A stretch of 64,000 bases of DNA from assembly GCA_943370025.1 (NCBI GenBank), contig CALRPI020000027.1, positions 1 to 64,000 of the forward strand. Reading direction: 5' to 3'. Made by a program: the position numbers and the translations under genes. Origin of the DNA: JAAUUE01 sp943370025 (GTDB lineage Bacteria > Cyanobacteriota > Cyanobacteriia > Cyanobacteriales > JAAUUE01). Shown here piece after piece: positions 25,353 through 33,418 of this stretch. Position 1 is the stretch's first letter, and every line of letters begins with the position of its first letter. The notes under the pieces were generated by a model that saw only the letters and a list, made by a program, of their open reading frames with translations, did not search any database and was not told the origin of the DNA.

Positions 25353-26374
25353 GATGTTTTGCTTCTGCCCCGCTGATAGAGTAACCAGATGAATAGTGGG
25401 GAACCGAGGAGGGCGGTAACTGCCCCGACCGGGAGTTCGATCGTCCCCAACCGGGAGAGGAGGTCAGCGAAGACCAGTACCCAGGCTCCCCCCAAGGCTG
25501 AAAAGGGTAAAACCCAGCGATAATCTGCTCCCACCAAGAGCCTGACTCCATGGGGGACAACCAACCCAACAAAGCCGATTAACCCCGCCATGCTGACGGC
25601 ACTAGCGGCTAACAGGCTAGCAATCGCCCCAATCAACAACCGCGATCTCAACAATGAGCTGCCTAAGCCGATCGCCAAATCATCCCCCAAATTCAACAGG
25701 TTCAAGGGACGAGCCAGCAAACAGCCGACCACCAGCGCGATCGCCACATAGGGCCCCACCATCGACACCTCCGACCAGCCGCGTCCATTCAAGCTCCCAA
25801 TCAACCAGTTCAGAGCAGCTTGAATGCGCCCATCATCGGCTAATAAGAGCAGGGTGGTTTGCACTGCACCAAAGAGGGAGCTGACGGCGACCCCAGATAA
25901 CACTAAGCGCTCGATCGCCAAGCCCCCACCGATGTAGCCCAGCCCATACACCACCGCTGCGGTGAACAATGCGCCCACCCAAGCACCTAACGGTATCCAA
26001 GCGGTAGAGATATTGAGGGTGATCAGGACGATCGCTACCAACCCAGCACCAGCAGAAATCCCCAACACAAAAGGATCAGCTAGACCATTACGCAACATTC
26101 CTTGCAGCAGCGCCCCAGAGAGTCCCAGGGCAGACCCCACCACCAACGCCACCACAATCCGGGGTAACCGCAACTCCCAGATGATGGTTTGAGGCAATGG
26201 ATCCCCTTGATGCCACAAGGCTTGCCAGAGTTGGCTTACACTAAGATTGACAGCTCCTTGACACAGAGCCACCAGCATCGTCAGCAGTAAGACTCCAACC
26301 AATAAAACTAGGGTTGGCAAGGGATGCTCTTTAGATGGAACCAAGGCTTGAAGCCAAGTTTGTCGGCTGATCAT
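25349..26374 (-). CDS. FecCD-family permease
   Basis: 341 aa with about ten transmembrane helices. Characteristic segments are LPRIVVALVVGSALGLSGALLQG and LIGFVGLVVPHGVRLLVGADYRWVLP, the latter the coupling loop to the ATPase. It forms the inner-membrane channel of the iron-chelate/B12 class. It follows the tonB-like gene by 13 bp and overlaps the ATPase gene by 4 bp, so cotranscription and coupled translation are expected. Confidence 0.93.
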   Translation of the reverse strand: MISRQTWLQALVPSKEHPLPTLVLLVGVLLLTMLVALCQGAVNLSVSQLWQALWHQGDPLPQTIIWELRLPRIVVALVVGSALGLSGALLQGMLRNGLADPFVLGISAGAGLVAIVLITLNISTAWIPLGAWVGALFTAAVVYGLGYIGGGLAIERLVLSGVAVSSLFGAVQTTLLLLADDGRIQAALNWLIGSLNGRGWSEVSMVGPYVAIALVVGCLLARPLNLLNLGDDLAIGLGSSLLRSRLLIGAIASLLAASAVSMAGLIGFVGLVVPHGVRLLVGADYRWVLPFSALGGAWVLVFADLLSRLGTIELPVGAVTALLGSPLFIWLLYQRGRSKTS

Positions 26375-26387
26375 GATACTAATTACC

Positions 26388-27656
26388 TTAACTATTGGAT
26401 GGGGAGGGTATGGGTGTTTCTGGTGGCGGGGGTGGCACTTCTACATTGGATGGGGCGGGTGCTTCTGGTGGTGGGGGCACTTCCACCGGGGCTGTTTCTG
26501 GTGGCGGGGGTGGCACTTCTACGGGAGCAGGGGCAGGAAGAGGTGCTGCTGCCGCTGGGGTTGGAGAACTAGAAGCTGGCGTTGAGGATGGCGAACCAAT
26601 AGCAGCAGGCTCGGGCGTTTCTGTCGCAGTATTAGAAGGTTGCTGTCTTAGGGCTTCTTCTCGGGGGGGCTGCTCGGCTGCCTGTCGCTCTGCTTCTAAA
26701 CGCCGACGATTTTCATTTTCTCGCTGAAAATTAGATCCCTCTTCCTCGTAGGTGACGCGCACTCGACGGCGAACTCCTTCTTGGGGAACAGTTTGAGGGT
26801 CAAACCGCCATTGACTCATGGTTTCCAGAGTGGCTCGATCGACTTCTGGATTCCCACTGGACTGCCGCAACTGCACCTCCACACTGCCATCTGCTAAAAT
26901 TCTCAGCTCAACGCGGGGACTAGCTTCGATGCCTTGGAATCTCGGTTCTGGACAACTGACACAAACGGGTTGTTGGGGTTGCGATCGAGCAGGTTGGGGG
27001 GTAGTCGGAGCTGTCCGAATGGCGGTCTGACTCCCGTTACTTCCTGAGTTTCCACCCAGAGTTCCTCCCGGGGTTCCACCCACAGTTCCTCCCGGTCTTC
27101 CTTCGGGCTTCCCATCAGGTCTGCCACCAGCAGCAAAACCCGTCGGTTGAGTTGCGTTGCCAAATCCACTTCCAGCTCCACGGGGGTTAGTGATCGGACC
27201 ACTGGCTCCCGGTACTGGCGTATCGCCAGCAGAATTGGTCATGGGGGTCACAGGATCAGCCTGAGGTAAGGGGGAGGTGTTGCTGGGGGCATCGACTCCA
27301 GTGGGCAGGGGAGCCTGACTTTCTGGGGCGAGGGCTATTGGTGGGGGAGCCGGGTCTGGGACAAACTCAACTTCTTGGGGAATGTTCGGCTCTAATGGCG
27401 GTTCCTCAGCTATTAACGCCTCTTCGATCGGTTTTTCTGGGCTACTCTCGATCGCCGTCACTTTCATTTCGCCTTCTTCCACCACAATTTCGCCTTCTTC
27501 CACCGCAATAGATAAATCGTTCCAAAAATTTTCTACCCTCAGGGGCATTGCACTGGCATGGATTACCAAGGAACCCATTAGGCTACTTGCCAGAAATATT
27601 TTCAGGAGCTTGCTTTCTTTTTGACGTTGCTGGGAGATAAGCTCGAAGGAATTCAT
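26388..27656 (-). CDS. tonB: TonB-like energy transducer with internal TonB_C domain
   Basis: 422 aa. One N-terminal membrane anchor (about 16-37), then an acidic and proline-rich linker (60-230) with Gly-rich repeats such as GGTVGGTPGGTLGG. The TonB C-terminal domain is at about 232-305: PRVELRILADGSVEVQL, VDRATLETMSQWRFDPQ. It is not terminal: a further 115 residues follow, first charged (EEEGSNFQRENENRRRLEAE) and then Pro/Ala-rich with repeated EVPPPPPE. TonB_C normally lies at the C-terminus to grip the receptor. ExbB/ExbD neighbours support the call. Confidence 0.82.
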   Translation of the reverse strand: MNSFELISQQRQKESKLLKIFLASSLMGSLVIHASAMPLRVENFWNDLSIAVEEGEIVVEEGEMKVTAIESSPEKPIEEALIAEEPPLEPNIPQEVEFVPDPAPPPIALAPESQAPLPTGVDAPSNTSPLPQADPVTPMTNSAGDTPVPGASGPITNPRGAGSGFGNATQPTGFAAGGRPDGKPEGRPGGTVGGTPGGTLGGNSGSNGSQTAIRTAPTTPQPARSQPQQPVCVSCPEPRFQGIEASPRVELRILADGSVEVQLRQSSGNPEVDRATLETMSQWRFDPQTVPQEGVRRRVRVTYEEEGSNFQRENENRRRLEAERQAAEQPPREEALRQQPSNTATETPEPAAIGSPSSTPASSSPTPAAAAPLPAPAPVEVPPPPPETAPVEVPPPPEAPAPSNVEVPPPPPETPIPSPSNS

Positions 27657-27688
27657 AGTTGAGTCAATCCTGTAAAATATTAAGAAGA

Positions 27689-28096
27689 CTAGGGACGCTG
27701 CGTTGCGATCGCCAGTTTTGCACCTTTAACCTGCCGGATTTGATCCATAACGGCAATTACACGATCGTGGGTGACAGAACCATCTGCATTGAGAACAATC
27801 ACTAAATCTTGACCGGGTTGATTAGCGGATCGAATCGCATTTTGTAACGATTCCAGCGACACTTGATTTTTGTTGAAGTAAAGATTGCCTGCTCTATCTA
27901 GGGTCACTGTTGCCCGAACCAGCTCTTGAGGTTTGGCAGATTTTGCTTCGGGTAAGTTCACTGCCAGACCTTCAACTCGCCCTAAAAACAGAGTGGACAT
28001 AATAAAGAAGGTAAGAATGGCAAAGATGACATCAATCATCGGCACGATATTAATTTGTGGCGGGACTTCTGGCTCATCGATTGAGTGTCGTCGCAT
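27689..28096 (-). CDS. exbD: ExbD-type proton-channel subunit
   Basis: 135 aa. A single N-terminal membrane helix contains the proton-carrying Asp in NIVPMIDVIFAILTFFIM, followed by a periplasmic domain with LVIVLNADGSVTHDRVIAVMD. With ExbB it harvests the proton gradient to drive TonB. It overlaps exbB by 23 bp, suggesting coupled translation. Confidence 0.92.
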   Translation of the reverse strand: MRRHSIDEPEVPPQINIVPMIDVIFAILTFFIMSTLFLGRVEGLAVNLPEAKSAKPQELVRATVTLDRAGNLYFNKNQVSLESLQNAIRSANQPGQDLVIVLNADGSVTHDRVIAVMDQIRQVKGAKLAIATQRP

Positions 28097-28736
28097 AGAT
28101 TCCCTCCCGATTCCGTTTCAAGTGCCGCCGATGCAGCAATTCCAACTGGGCTGAGCATTCCTGAATCAGTGCCAGTTGACGCAGATAAAACCCACGAAAT
28201 GTATTAGCAAAAAATAGGGTGAATAAAGCCACAACCAGTCCAAAGGCTGTGGAAACAAGGGCTTCACTGATGCCAGACGTAACCCCTGCTGTTTTCGTCC
28301 CTCCCACATCCCCCAAATTCAAAGAATTGAAAGACTGAATTAGTCCTAAAACTGTCCCCAACAGACCCAGCAGAGGGGCGAGGGTCACAATCGTATCAAA
28401 AATATTGCTAAAGCGTTTTAGCACTGGAATTTCAGCCTGAATTGCCCCATCGATCGCTAGGGCAAACTCTTCCGGCTCGCCATCTTCCAGGGTAATCGCC
28501 CCCAAAAAAATGCGGGCAATCGGCAAATCGACATGACGTTGCAGCTTTTCGATCGCAAGTCCGGGTTCATCTCGATATAAATCTAGAGAGGTCTTCACCA
28601 CCTGATTCTGGCGGCAACTGACACGATACCAGAAGACAATCCGCTCCACAATCAAAGCAGTTGACACAATTGAAAATAGCAGCAACGGAACAGCAACAAT
28701 TCCCGCCGCCATTAGAATCTCACCAAGTTTTTGCAT
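28074..28736 (-). CDS. exbB: ExbB/MotA-TolQ family proton-channel subunit
   Basis: 220 aa with three membrane helices. The conserved region is FDTIVTLAPLLGLLGTVLGLIQSF and GISEALVSTAFGLVVALFTLFFAN, carrying the pore Thr/Ser residues of the ExbB/TolQ family. It is the first gene of the uptake locus, downstream of overlapping Fur-like boxes. The start at 28736 has AGGAAAA just upstream. It works as a pentamer around ExbD dimers in the inner membrane. Confidence 0.92.
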   Translation of the reverse strand: MQKLGEILMAAGIVAVPLLLFSIVSTALIVERIVFWYRVSCRQNQVVKTSLDLYRDEPGLAIEKLQRHVDLPIARIFLGAITLEDGEPEEFALAIDGAIQAEIPVLKRFSNIFDTIVTLAPLLGLLGTVLGLIQSFNSLNLGDVGGTKTAGVTSGISEALVSTAFGLVVALFTLFFANTFRGFYLRQLALIQECSAQLELLHRRHLKRNREGIYATTLNR

Positions 28737-28800
28737 AGCTTTTCCTACCGGATGAAATTAGCTCCTCTTGACACCATTTCTTTCAGGAGGGCTAGTTAAT

Positions 28801-28828
28801 TGAGAAAGAATCTCATTAAAAATGAGAT
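28801..28828. promoter_or_regulatory. Two overlapping Fur-box-like palindromes
   Basis: TGAGAAAGAATCTCA (28801-28815) fits the TGAnAATnATTnTCA 7-1-7 Fur pattern with one central difference. ATCTCATTAAAAATGAGAT (28810-28828) is a perfect palindrome of 8-bp arms and exactly 19 bp. They overlap and lie about 65 bp upstream of exbB. Iron repression of the locus is inferred. Confidence 0.6.
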
Positions 28829-28907
28829 GACATCACCATACAACACTTGCGATTAGTTCGCAACTATAATTTCAGACTTATCTGATCTATAGAACCGATT
28901 TGATATC

Positions 28908-29075
28908 TCAGAAAGTAGCTGCAAGCCTTTTCAGCATTAGCCGGACAAAGCAGAGGTTGATTTTAGTTTCTGCATGAGATAGAGTTCGCTCAAAGTTCTT
29001 CACCAAACTTTTACAACATTCCATCCAAGCATTGGAGCGTTCGATTACCAATCTCGCTACTGCTGGGACAAACCC
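28908..29075 (-). pseudogene. IS5-type transposase 3' remnant
   Basis: An open stretch of 55 codons ending in TGA reads GFVPAVARLVIERSNAWME, then NFERTLSHAETKINLCFVRL and MLKRLAATF. This is the C-terminal end of a DDE transposase, with the Glu of the triad in the RSNAWME stretch. No upstream part of the gene remains. It may be the same class of element that mobilised the TTA-flanked MITE at 49441. Confidence 0.7.
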
Positions 29076-29146
29076 AGAATAGATAAATTATGTTTTTGGG
29101 TTAGTTGCTCTCTGTTTTGTTGAGCCTGCTGCCTGCGCTTGACGGA

Positions 29147-29320
29147 GAGGATCCCCCTAAATCCCCCTTCAAAAGGGGGACTTACAGCAGTTTGAGAGTG
29201 GGTGGCTGTAGCCACCCACTCTCAAACCCAACATGGATAGGACTTGCAATATTTATGGCGTGTCTCATTTGAACGCAAAGTGCTGTAAATTAATCCCCCC
29301 CCTTTTGTAGGGGGGCTGGG
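29147..29320. repeat. REP-like hairpins flanking a TTACAGCAG MITE (copy 3)
   Basis: ATCCCCCTAAATCCCCCTTC...AAAGGGGGACT (29150-29181) precedes the MITE-like element 29182-29288 (TTACAGCAGTTTG to GTGCTGTAA, reverse orientation relative to copies 1 and 2). CCCCCCCCTTTTGTAGGGGGG follows. Three repeat types are therefore packed between the iron locus and the beta-helix genes, with the transposase remnant. Confidence 0.65.
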
Positions 29321-29363
29321 GGGGATCAAAACCTGAAAACTAGTCGGGGGCTAGGGGCGATGA

Positions 29364-32300
29364 CTAGATCGAGACGAAATTGCTAGTGCTTAGGCTAGTA
29401 GCCGCAACTCCGGTTAATACCGCCAAGGATATGGTGTTGGTAAATAGAGGCGAAGTTGGCAGCACGCCGATCGCAGTATTGCCCGTTCCTTGAGTAATTC
29501 TCAGATCAGAGAATTTTAAGCCTTGGGCAAGCTCGATGATATCAACCCCCGGAGTAAAGTCCGTGATGGTGTCTGTACCTCTGCCGATTTGGATGCGGAA
29601 GCGATCGCTCCCTCCGCCCCCAGTGAGGGTATCATTGCCAAAACCTCCCACGATCAGGTCATTACCCGGAGTCCCATTGATCGTTACTGCACTTTGAGGT
29701 GCAGTAACAGTAATCCCTAGGTTATCGGAGTTGGAACTAACACTATTTAATAGTGGCTCCAGATTGCCTCGTCCAAAGGGGCTGAGGTTAACAATCAGCC
29801 CATTACCCCCAGTGCGTTGATTCCAAGCTTTATAGACCACACCATTATTCACTGTCCCTTCAAAGCCAACTTCCGGGACAAATCTAATCCGATTGTTACT
29901 ATTTGATGCCAGCAGGAAGCCAGAGGCAAAAGGATTCGGGGGATTATTTTGTAAGTTATATTTAGTAACTAATGCTTGAGCTAGGTCTGACCAACTGCCC
30001 CCATTATTAGTGGAATATTGCCAAGTGCCGCCCGTATTGTTGACTTGGGTAATAGCAATTCCTCGATCAACAGCATTACCAATGGAAGTACCAAGGAAGG
30101 TACTTACTAATCCACCGAGATTAGAAGCAATGTTGTTATCAATACTGGCTAGTTTAGGGGCGATCGCAGTCAATGTCGGCTGGGGCGGAGCAGCTAAATT
30201 TAGAGCGGTGTTGCCAGTCCCTAAAGTGCCAACCCATGCACCTTGGTAGCTATTGTCATTAACGGTAATATTAGTCCCCAGTACGATCGCCGCAGCAGGA
30301 TTACTGGTGACAGTTGCATACTCTCCACGATTCCGAAAAGACTTAGTTTTAGAAATATCAGTCCCAAAACTATTGTTCAGTACTTTAATCCCAGTAACAT
30401 CTTCGGAGCGAAATAGCTCCATACCATTCGTTTCATAGTCATAGCCACTAGCGGCGACTAAGTTACGTTGAAAGGTAATATTATCGGATTTGCCATCAAT
30501 GAATACTGACCAACGCTGACTACCCAAAGGTAAGTTGCCCGTGACATCCGTGCCGATCTTGTTATCCTCCACAAAAACTCCCGTCGAGCCTGCCCGAATC
30601 ACCAATGCTGAAGTTGTATTCCCGGAAATGAGATTATTTCTGACAACGGTGTTGGGGCTACGGTGGATATAAAGTCCCTGGGATACATTGGCATCACCCC
30701 ACCAGCTATTGCCTAAGCCCACAGTTCCAGAGGTATCGGTACTGATGTAGTTATTTTCGATGACTACTCCACTTGGTCCCCCAGCATTGAGGTTGTAATT
30801 GTTTCCATCGCCAACTTTGATGCCACTACTCTGGAAACGGTTGATAATCAAACCCTTGGCAATGCTGTTATTACTGCCAGTCCGAAAAGTTAGACCATTG
30901 GTGGAATCAGCTAAATAAGAGGTGGAGGCATTGAAAGCAGCAATGCTGTCACCCCGGAGTTCGATCGCAGGCTTTCCCCCAGAACTAGGTTGAGTCGTCC
31001 CATCAAGATTAATCTGGTCAGTAATTGCTGGTAACGGAGTCAGCAAACTAATAGATTGCACACCTCCAGCCCCAATATTGAAGACCACATTATCAACTCC
31101 CGGTTTGGCATTGGCATCAAGAATCGCCTGACGCAGAGAACCTGCTCCAGAATCATTGGTATTTGTCACCGTGAAATTTGTCACAACTGGAGGTGCAGTA
31201 ACAGTAATTCCTAGGTTATCGGAGTTGGAACTAACACTATTCAATAATGGAGCCATATTGCCTCTATTTAAGGGGCTGAGATTCACAATCAAGCCATTCC
31301 CACCAGTACGTTGATTCCATGCTTGGTAGGTGACTCCATCATTGATCGTCCCTGCAAAACCGGCATTAGGAACAAATCTAATCCTGTTGTTACTATTTGA
31401 TGCCAGCAGAAAGGCTGAAGCAAAAGGATTAGGGGGATTGTTTTGCAATTTATACTTGCTAATTAGTGCTTGCGCTAGGTCTGACCAGTTTGTGCCATTG
31501 TTGGTGGAATATTGCCAAGTTCCACCCGTATTGTTGACCTTGGTAATGGCAATTCCTTGATCAACAGCATTACCAATGGAAGTACGGAGGAAAGTACTCA
31601 CCAAGCTACCCACATTAGAGGTAATGTTGTTAACAATACTGGCTAGTTTAGGGGCGATCGCAGTCAATGTCGGCTGAGGTGGAGCGGCTAAATTCAGAGC
31701 AGTGTTGCCAGTCCCTAGAGTTCCCACCCATGCACCTTGATATCGATTGCCGGAGACAGTGCTATTAGTACCGAGTACGATCGCCGCAGCAGGATTATTA
31801 GTGACAGTTTGATACTGTCCTCTATTTCTCAAGGATTTAGTGCCACTGATGTCAGTCCCAAAAGTATTGTTTAGTACCTTGATACCAGTAACATCTTCGG
31901 AGCGGAATAGCTCCATCCCATTCGTTTCATAGTCATAGCCACTAGCAGCCACCAAGTTGCGTTGAAAGGTAATATTATCGGATTTGCCATCGATGAATAC
32001 TGACCAGCGTTGACTGCCCAACGGTAAGCTACCTGTAACATCAGTCCCGATCTTGTTGTCTTCCACTAAAACTCCTGTCGAGCCTGCTCGAATCGCCAAG
32101 GCGGAAGTTGTACTGCCAGAGATGAGATTATTTCTAACGACGGTGTTGGGGCTACGGTGGATATAAAGCCCTTGAGACATATTGGGATCACCCCACCAAC
32201 TATTGCCCAGACCCACGGTTCCAGAGGTATCGGTACTTATGTAGTTATTTTCAATAACTACTCCTCTTGGTCCACCAGCCCCTACGTTGTAGTTGTTCCC

Positions 32301-33227
32301 ATTGCCAACTTTGATGCCACTGCTCTGGAAGCGATTAATAATGAAACCCTTGGCAACGCTGTTGTTACTGCCAGTCCGAAAAGTTAAACCATTGGTGAAG
32401 TCACCTAGATAGGCATTTGATACATTAAAAGCAGGAATTTGGTCGCCCCGGAGTTCGATCGCAGGCTTTCCCCCAGAACCGGGTTGGGTCGTGCCATCAA
32501 GATTAATCTGGCTAGTAATTGCTGGCAGCGGAGTCAGCAGGGCGATCGATTGTGCACCTCCAGTCCCAATATTAAACACAACATTATCTGCTCCGGGGGT
32601 CGCATTAGCATTAGTGATGGCTTGCCTGAGGGAACCAGTTCCTGAATCGTTCGTGTTTGTGACTGTAAAGGTAGCTAACACATCTTGATAAGCATCCCGG
32701 ACTGTTTGGGTGAAGCCTTGCCCAGCTTCGATCGCTCCGGTGGCTGTTTCTAAAACCCAATTCCCGCCCTTGCTGGAGTTGCCAGTGAGATCCGTTGAAG
32801 CTGCCACATCTGCCCCAGTAATTTGGCTGAGTTGATTAATAAATTGCGATCCCGCATCTCCTACTGCCACATCACAACCATAAATCAACAAGTCTGGAGT
32901 CTTGCCTTCTAGAGGCTGAAACCATTTTTGAAGAGAGGTTTTGTATTGATCAAGATTATTTGTACTTAAATTAGTGGAGCCTATTTGCACAGTCCCCGGA
33001 CTGCCGTGGCTGAAGATTTGGATGCTTTCGATTAAGCCTTGCTTGTGGCTCAGATAATTGGTAATTTGCTCTATCCCATCTTGAGTTGGGTCTATCAATA
33101 CAGCTTCGGTATTGGCGGCTAACCCTGTCAAAAGCTCGGCAAGGTTGTCTACTCCACTATCAATAAAAACAATATTTGTTGCTGTCTGATTGGATAGATT
33201 TTGTTGTTGGTCAATTGAGCTAATCAT
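29364..33227 (-). CDS. DUF4347 + two beta-helix repeats + RTX C-terminus surface protein
   Basis: 1287 aa. DUF4347 (about 17-185) has NIVFIDSGVDNLAEL, IQIFSHGSPGTVQIG and PDLLIYGCDVAVGD. Two tandem modules of about 480 residues follow, each starting FTVTNTNDSG(T/A)GSLRQAI and containing a right-handed parallel beta-helix segment (NNYISTDTSGTVGLG, HRSPNTVVRNNLISG, FQRNLVAASGYDYETNGMEL). The end has one RTX set (GTPGNDLIVGGFGNDTLTGG) and a serralysin-type terminus (FTPGVDIIELAQGL). No signal peptide, so RTX/type I secretion is likely. Probably extracellular; substrate unknown. Confidence 0.85.
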   Translation of the reverse strand: MISSIDQQQNLSNQTATNIVFIDSGVDNLAELLTGLAANTEAVLIDPTQDGIEQITNYLSHKQGLIESIQIFSHGSPGTVQIGSTNLSTNNLDQYKTSLQKWFQPLEGKTPDLLIYGCDVAVGDAGSQFINQLSQITGADVAASTDLTGNSSKGGNWVLETATGAIEAGQGFTQTVRDAYQDVLATFTVTNTNDSGTGSLRQAITNANATPGADNVVFNIGTGGAQSIALLTPLPAITSQINLDGTTQPGSGGKPAIELRGDQIPAFNVSNAYLGDFTNGLTFRTGSNNSVAKGFIINRFQSSGIKVGNGNNYNVGAGGPRGVVIENNYISTDTSGTVGLGNSWWGDPNMSQGLYIHRSPNTVVRNNLISGSTTSALAIRAGSTGVLVEDNKIGTDVTGSLPLGSQRWSVFIDGKSDNITFQRNLVAASGYDYETNGMELFRSEDVTGIKVLNNTFGTDISGTKSLRNRGQYQTVTNNPAAAIVLGTNSTVSGNRYQGAWVGTLGTGNTALNLAAPPQPTLTAIAPKLASIVNNITSNVGSLVSTFLRTSIGNAVDQGIAITKVNNTGGTWQYSTNNGTNWSDLAQALISKYKLQNNPPNPFASAFLLASNSNNRIRFVPNAGFAGTINDGVTYQAWNQRTGGNGLIVNLSPLNRGNMAPLLNSVSSNSDNLGITVTAPPVVTNFTVTNTNDSGAGSLRQAILDANAKPGVDNVVFNIGAGGVQSISLLTPLPAITDQINLDGTTQPSSGGKPAIELRGDSIAAFNASTSYLADSTNGLTFRTGSNNSIAKGLIINRFQSSGIKVGDGNNYNLNAGGPSGVVIENNYISTDTSGTVGLGNSWWGDANVSQGLYIHRSPNTVVRNNLISGNTTSALVIRAGSTGVFVEDNKIGTDVTGNLPLGSQRWSVFIDGKSDNITFQRNLVAASGYDYETNGMELFRSEDVTGIKVLNNSFGTDISKTKSFRNRGEYATVTSNPAAAIVLGTNITVNDNSYQGAWVGTLGTGNTALNLAAPPQPTLTAIAPKLASIDNNIASNLGGLVSTFLGTSIGNAVDRGIAITQVNNTGGTWQYSTNNGGSWSDLAQALVTKYNLQNNPPNPFASGFLLASNSNNRIRFVPEVGFEGTVNNGVVYKAWNQRTGGNGLIVNLSPFGRGNLEPLLNSVSSNSDNLGITVTAPQSAVTINGTPGNDLIVGGFGNDTLTGGGGSDRFRIQIGRGTDTITDFTPGVDIIELAQGLKFSDLRITQGTGNTAIGVLPTSPLFTNTISLAVLTGVAATSLSTSNFVSI

Positions 33228-33329
33228 AGAAAACTACTCCTAAAGATTAATTACATAAGTTTTGGGAACCCTTGCTCCGCTGGAGTTTCCTCCATCAGAA
33301 TGGGTCTAATCTCCTTGACATTTATTACT

Positions 33330-33418
33330 AGGACTTACGCACTGCTAACAAATTATTTAGGGTTTGGGAGGGCTGAGGGTCGTCGAAGCCCGCAAAAACC
33401 GACCAATACATAAGTCCT
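33330..33418. repeat. MITE-like element, AGGACTTACGC termini (copy 2), overlapping a gene end
   Basis: 89 bp from AGGACTTACGC to TAAGTCCT with the inner loop GGCTGAGGGTCGTCGAAGCC. On the minus strand its outermost base pairs (GTAGGACTTA) supply the TAG stop of the 33417-37580 gene, so the insertion probably fixed the present C-terminus (ending ISNL). Confidence 0.65.

Noticed and set aside
19709..28736. Cobalamin uptake as the role of the TonB locus
   Set aside because: The transporter class could carry B12, but no cobalamin-riboswitch-like leader is visible and Fur-like boxes are. Not excluded, only less likely.
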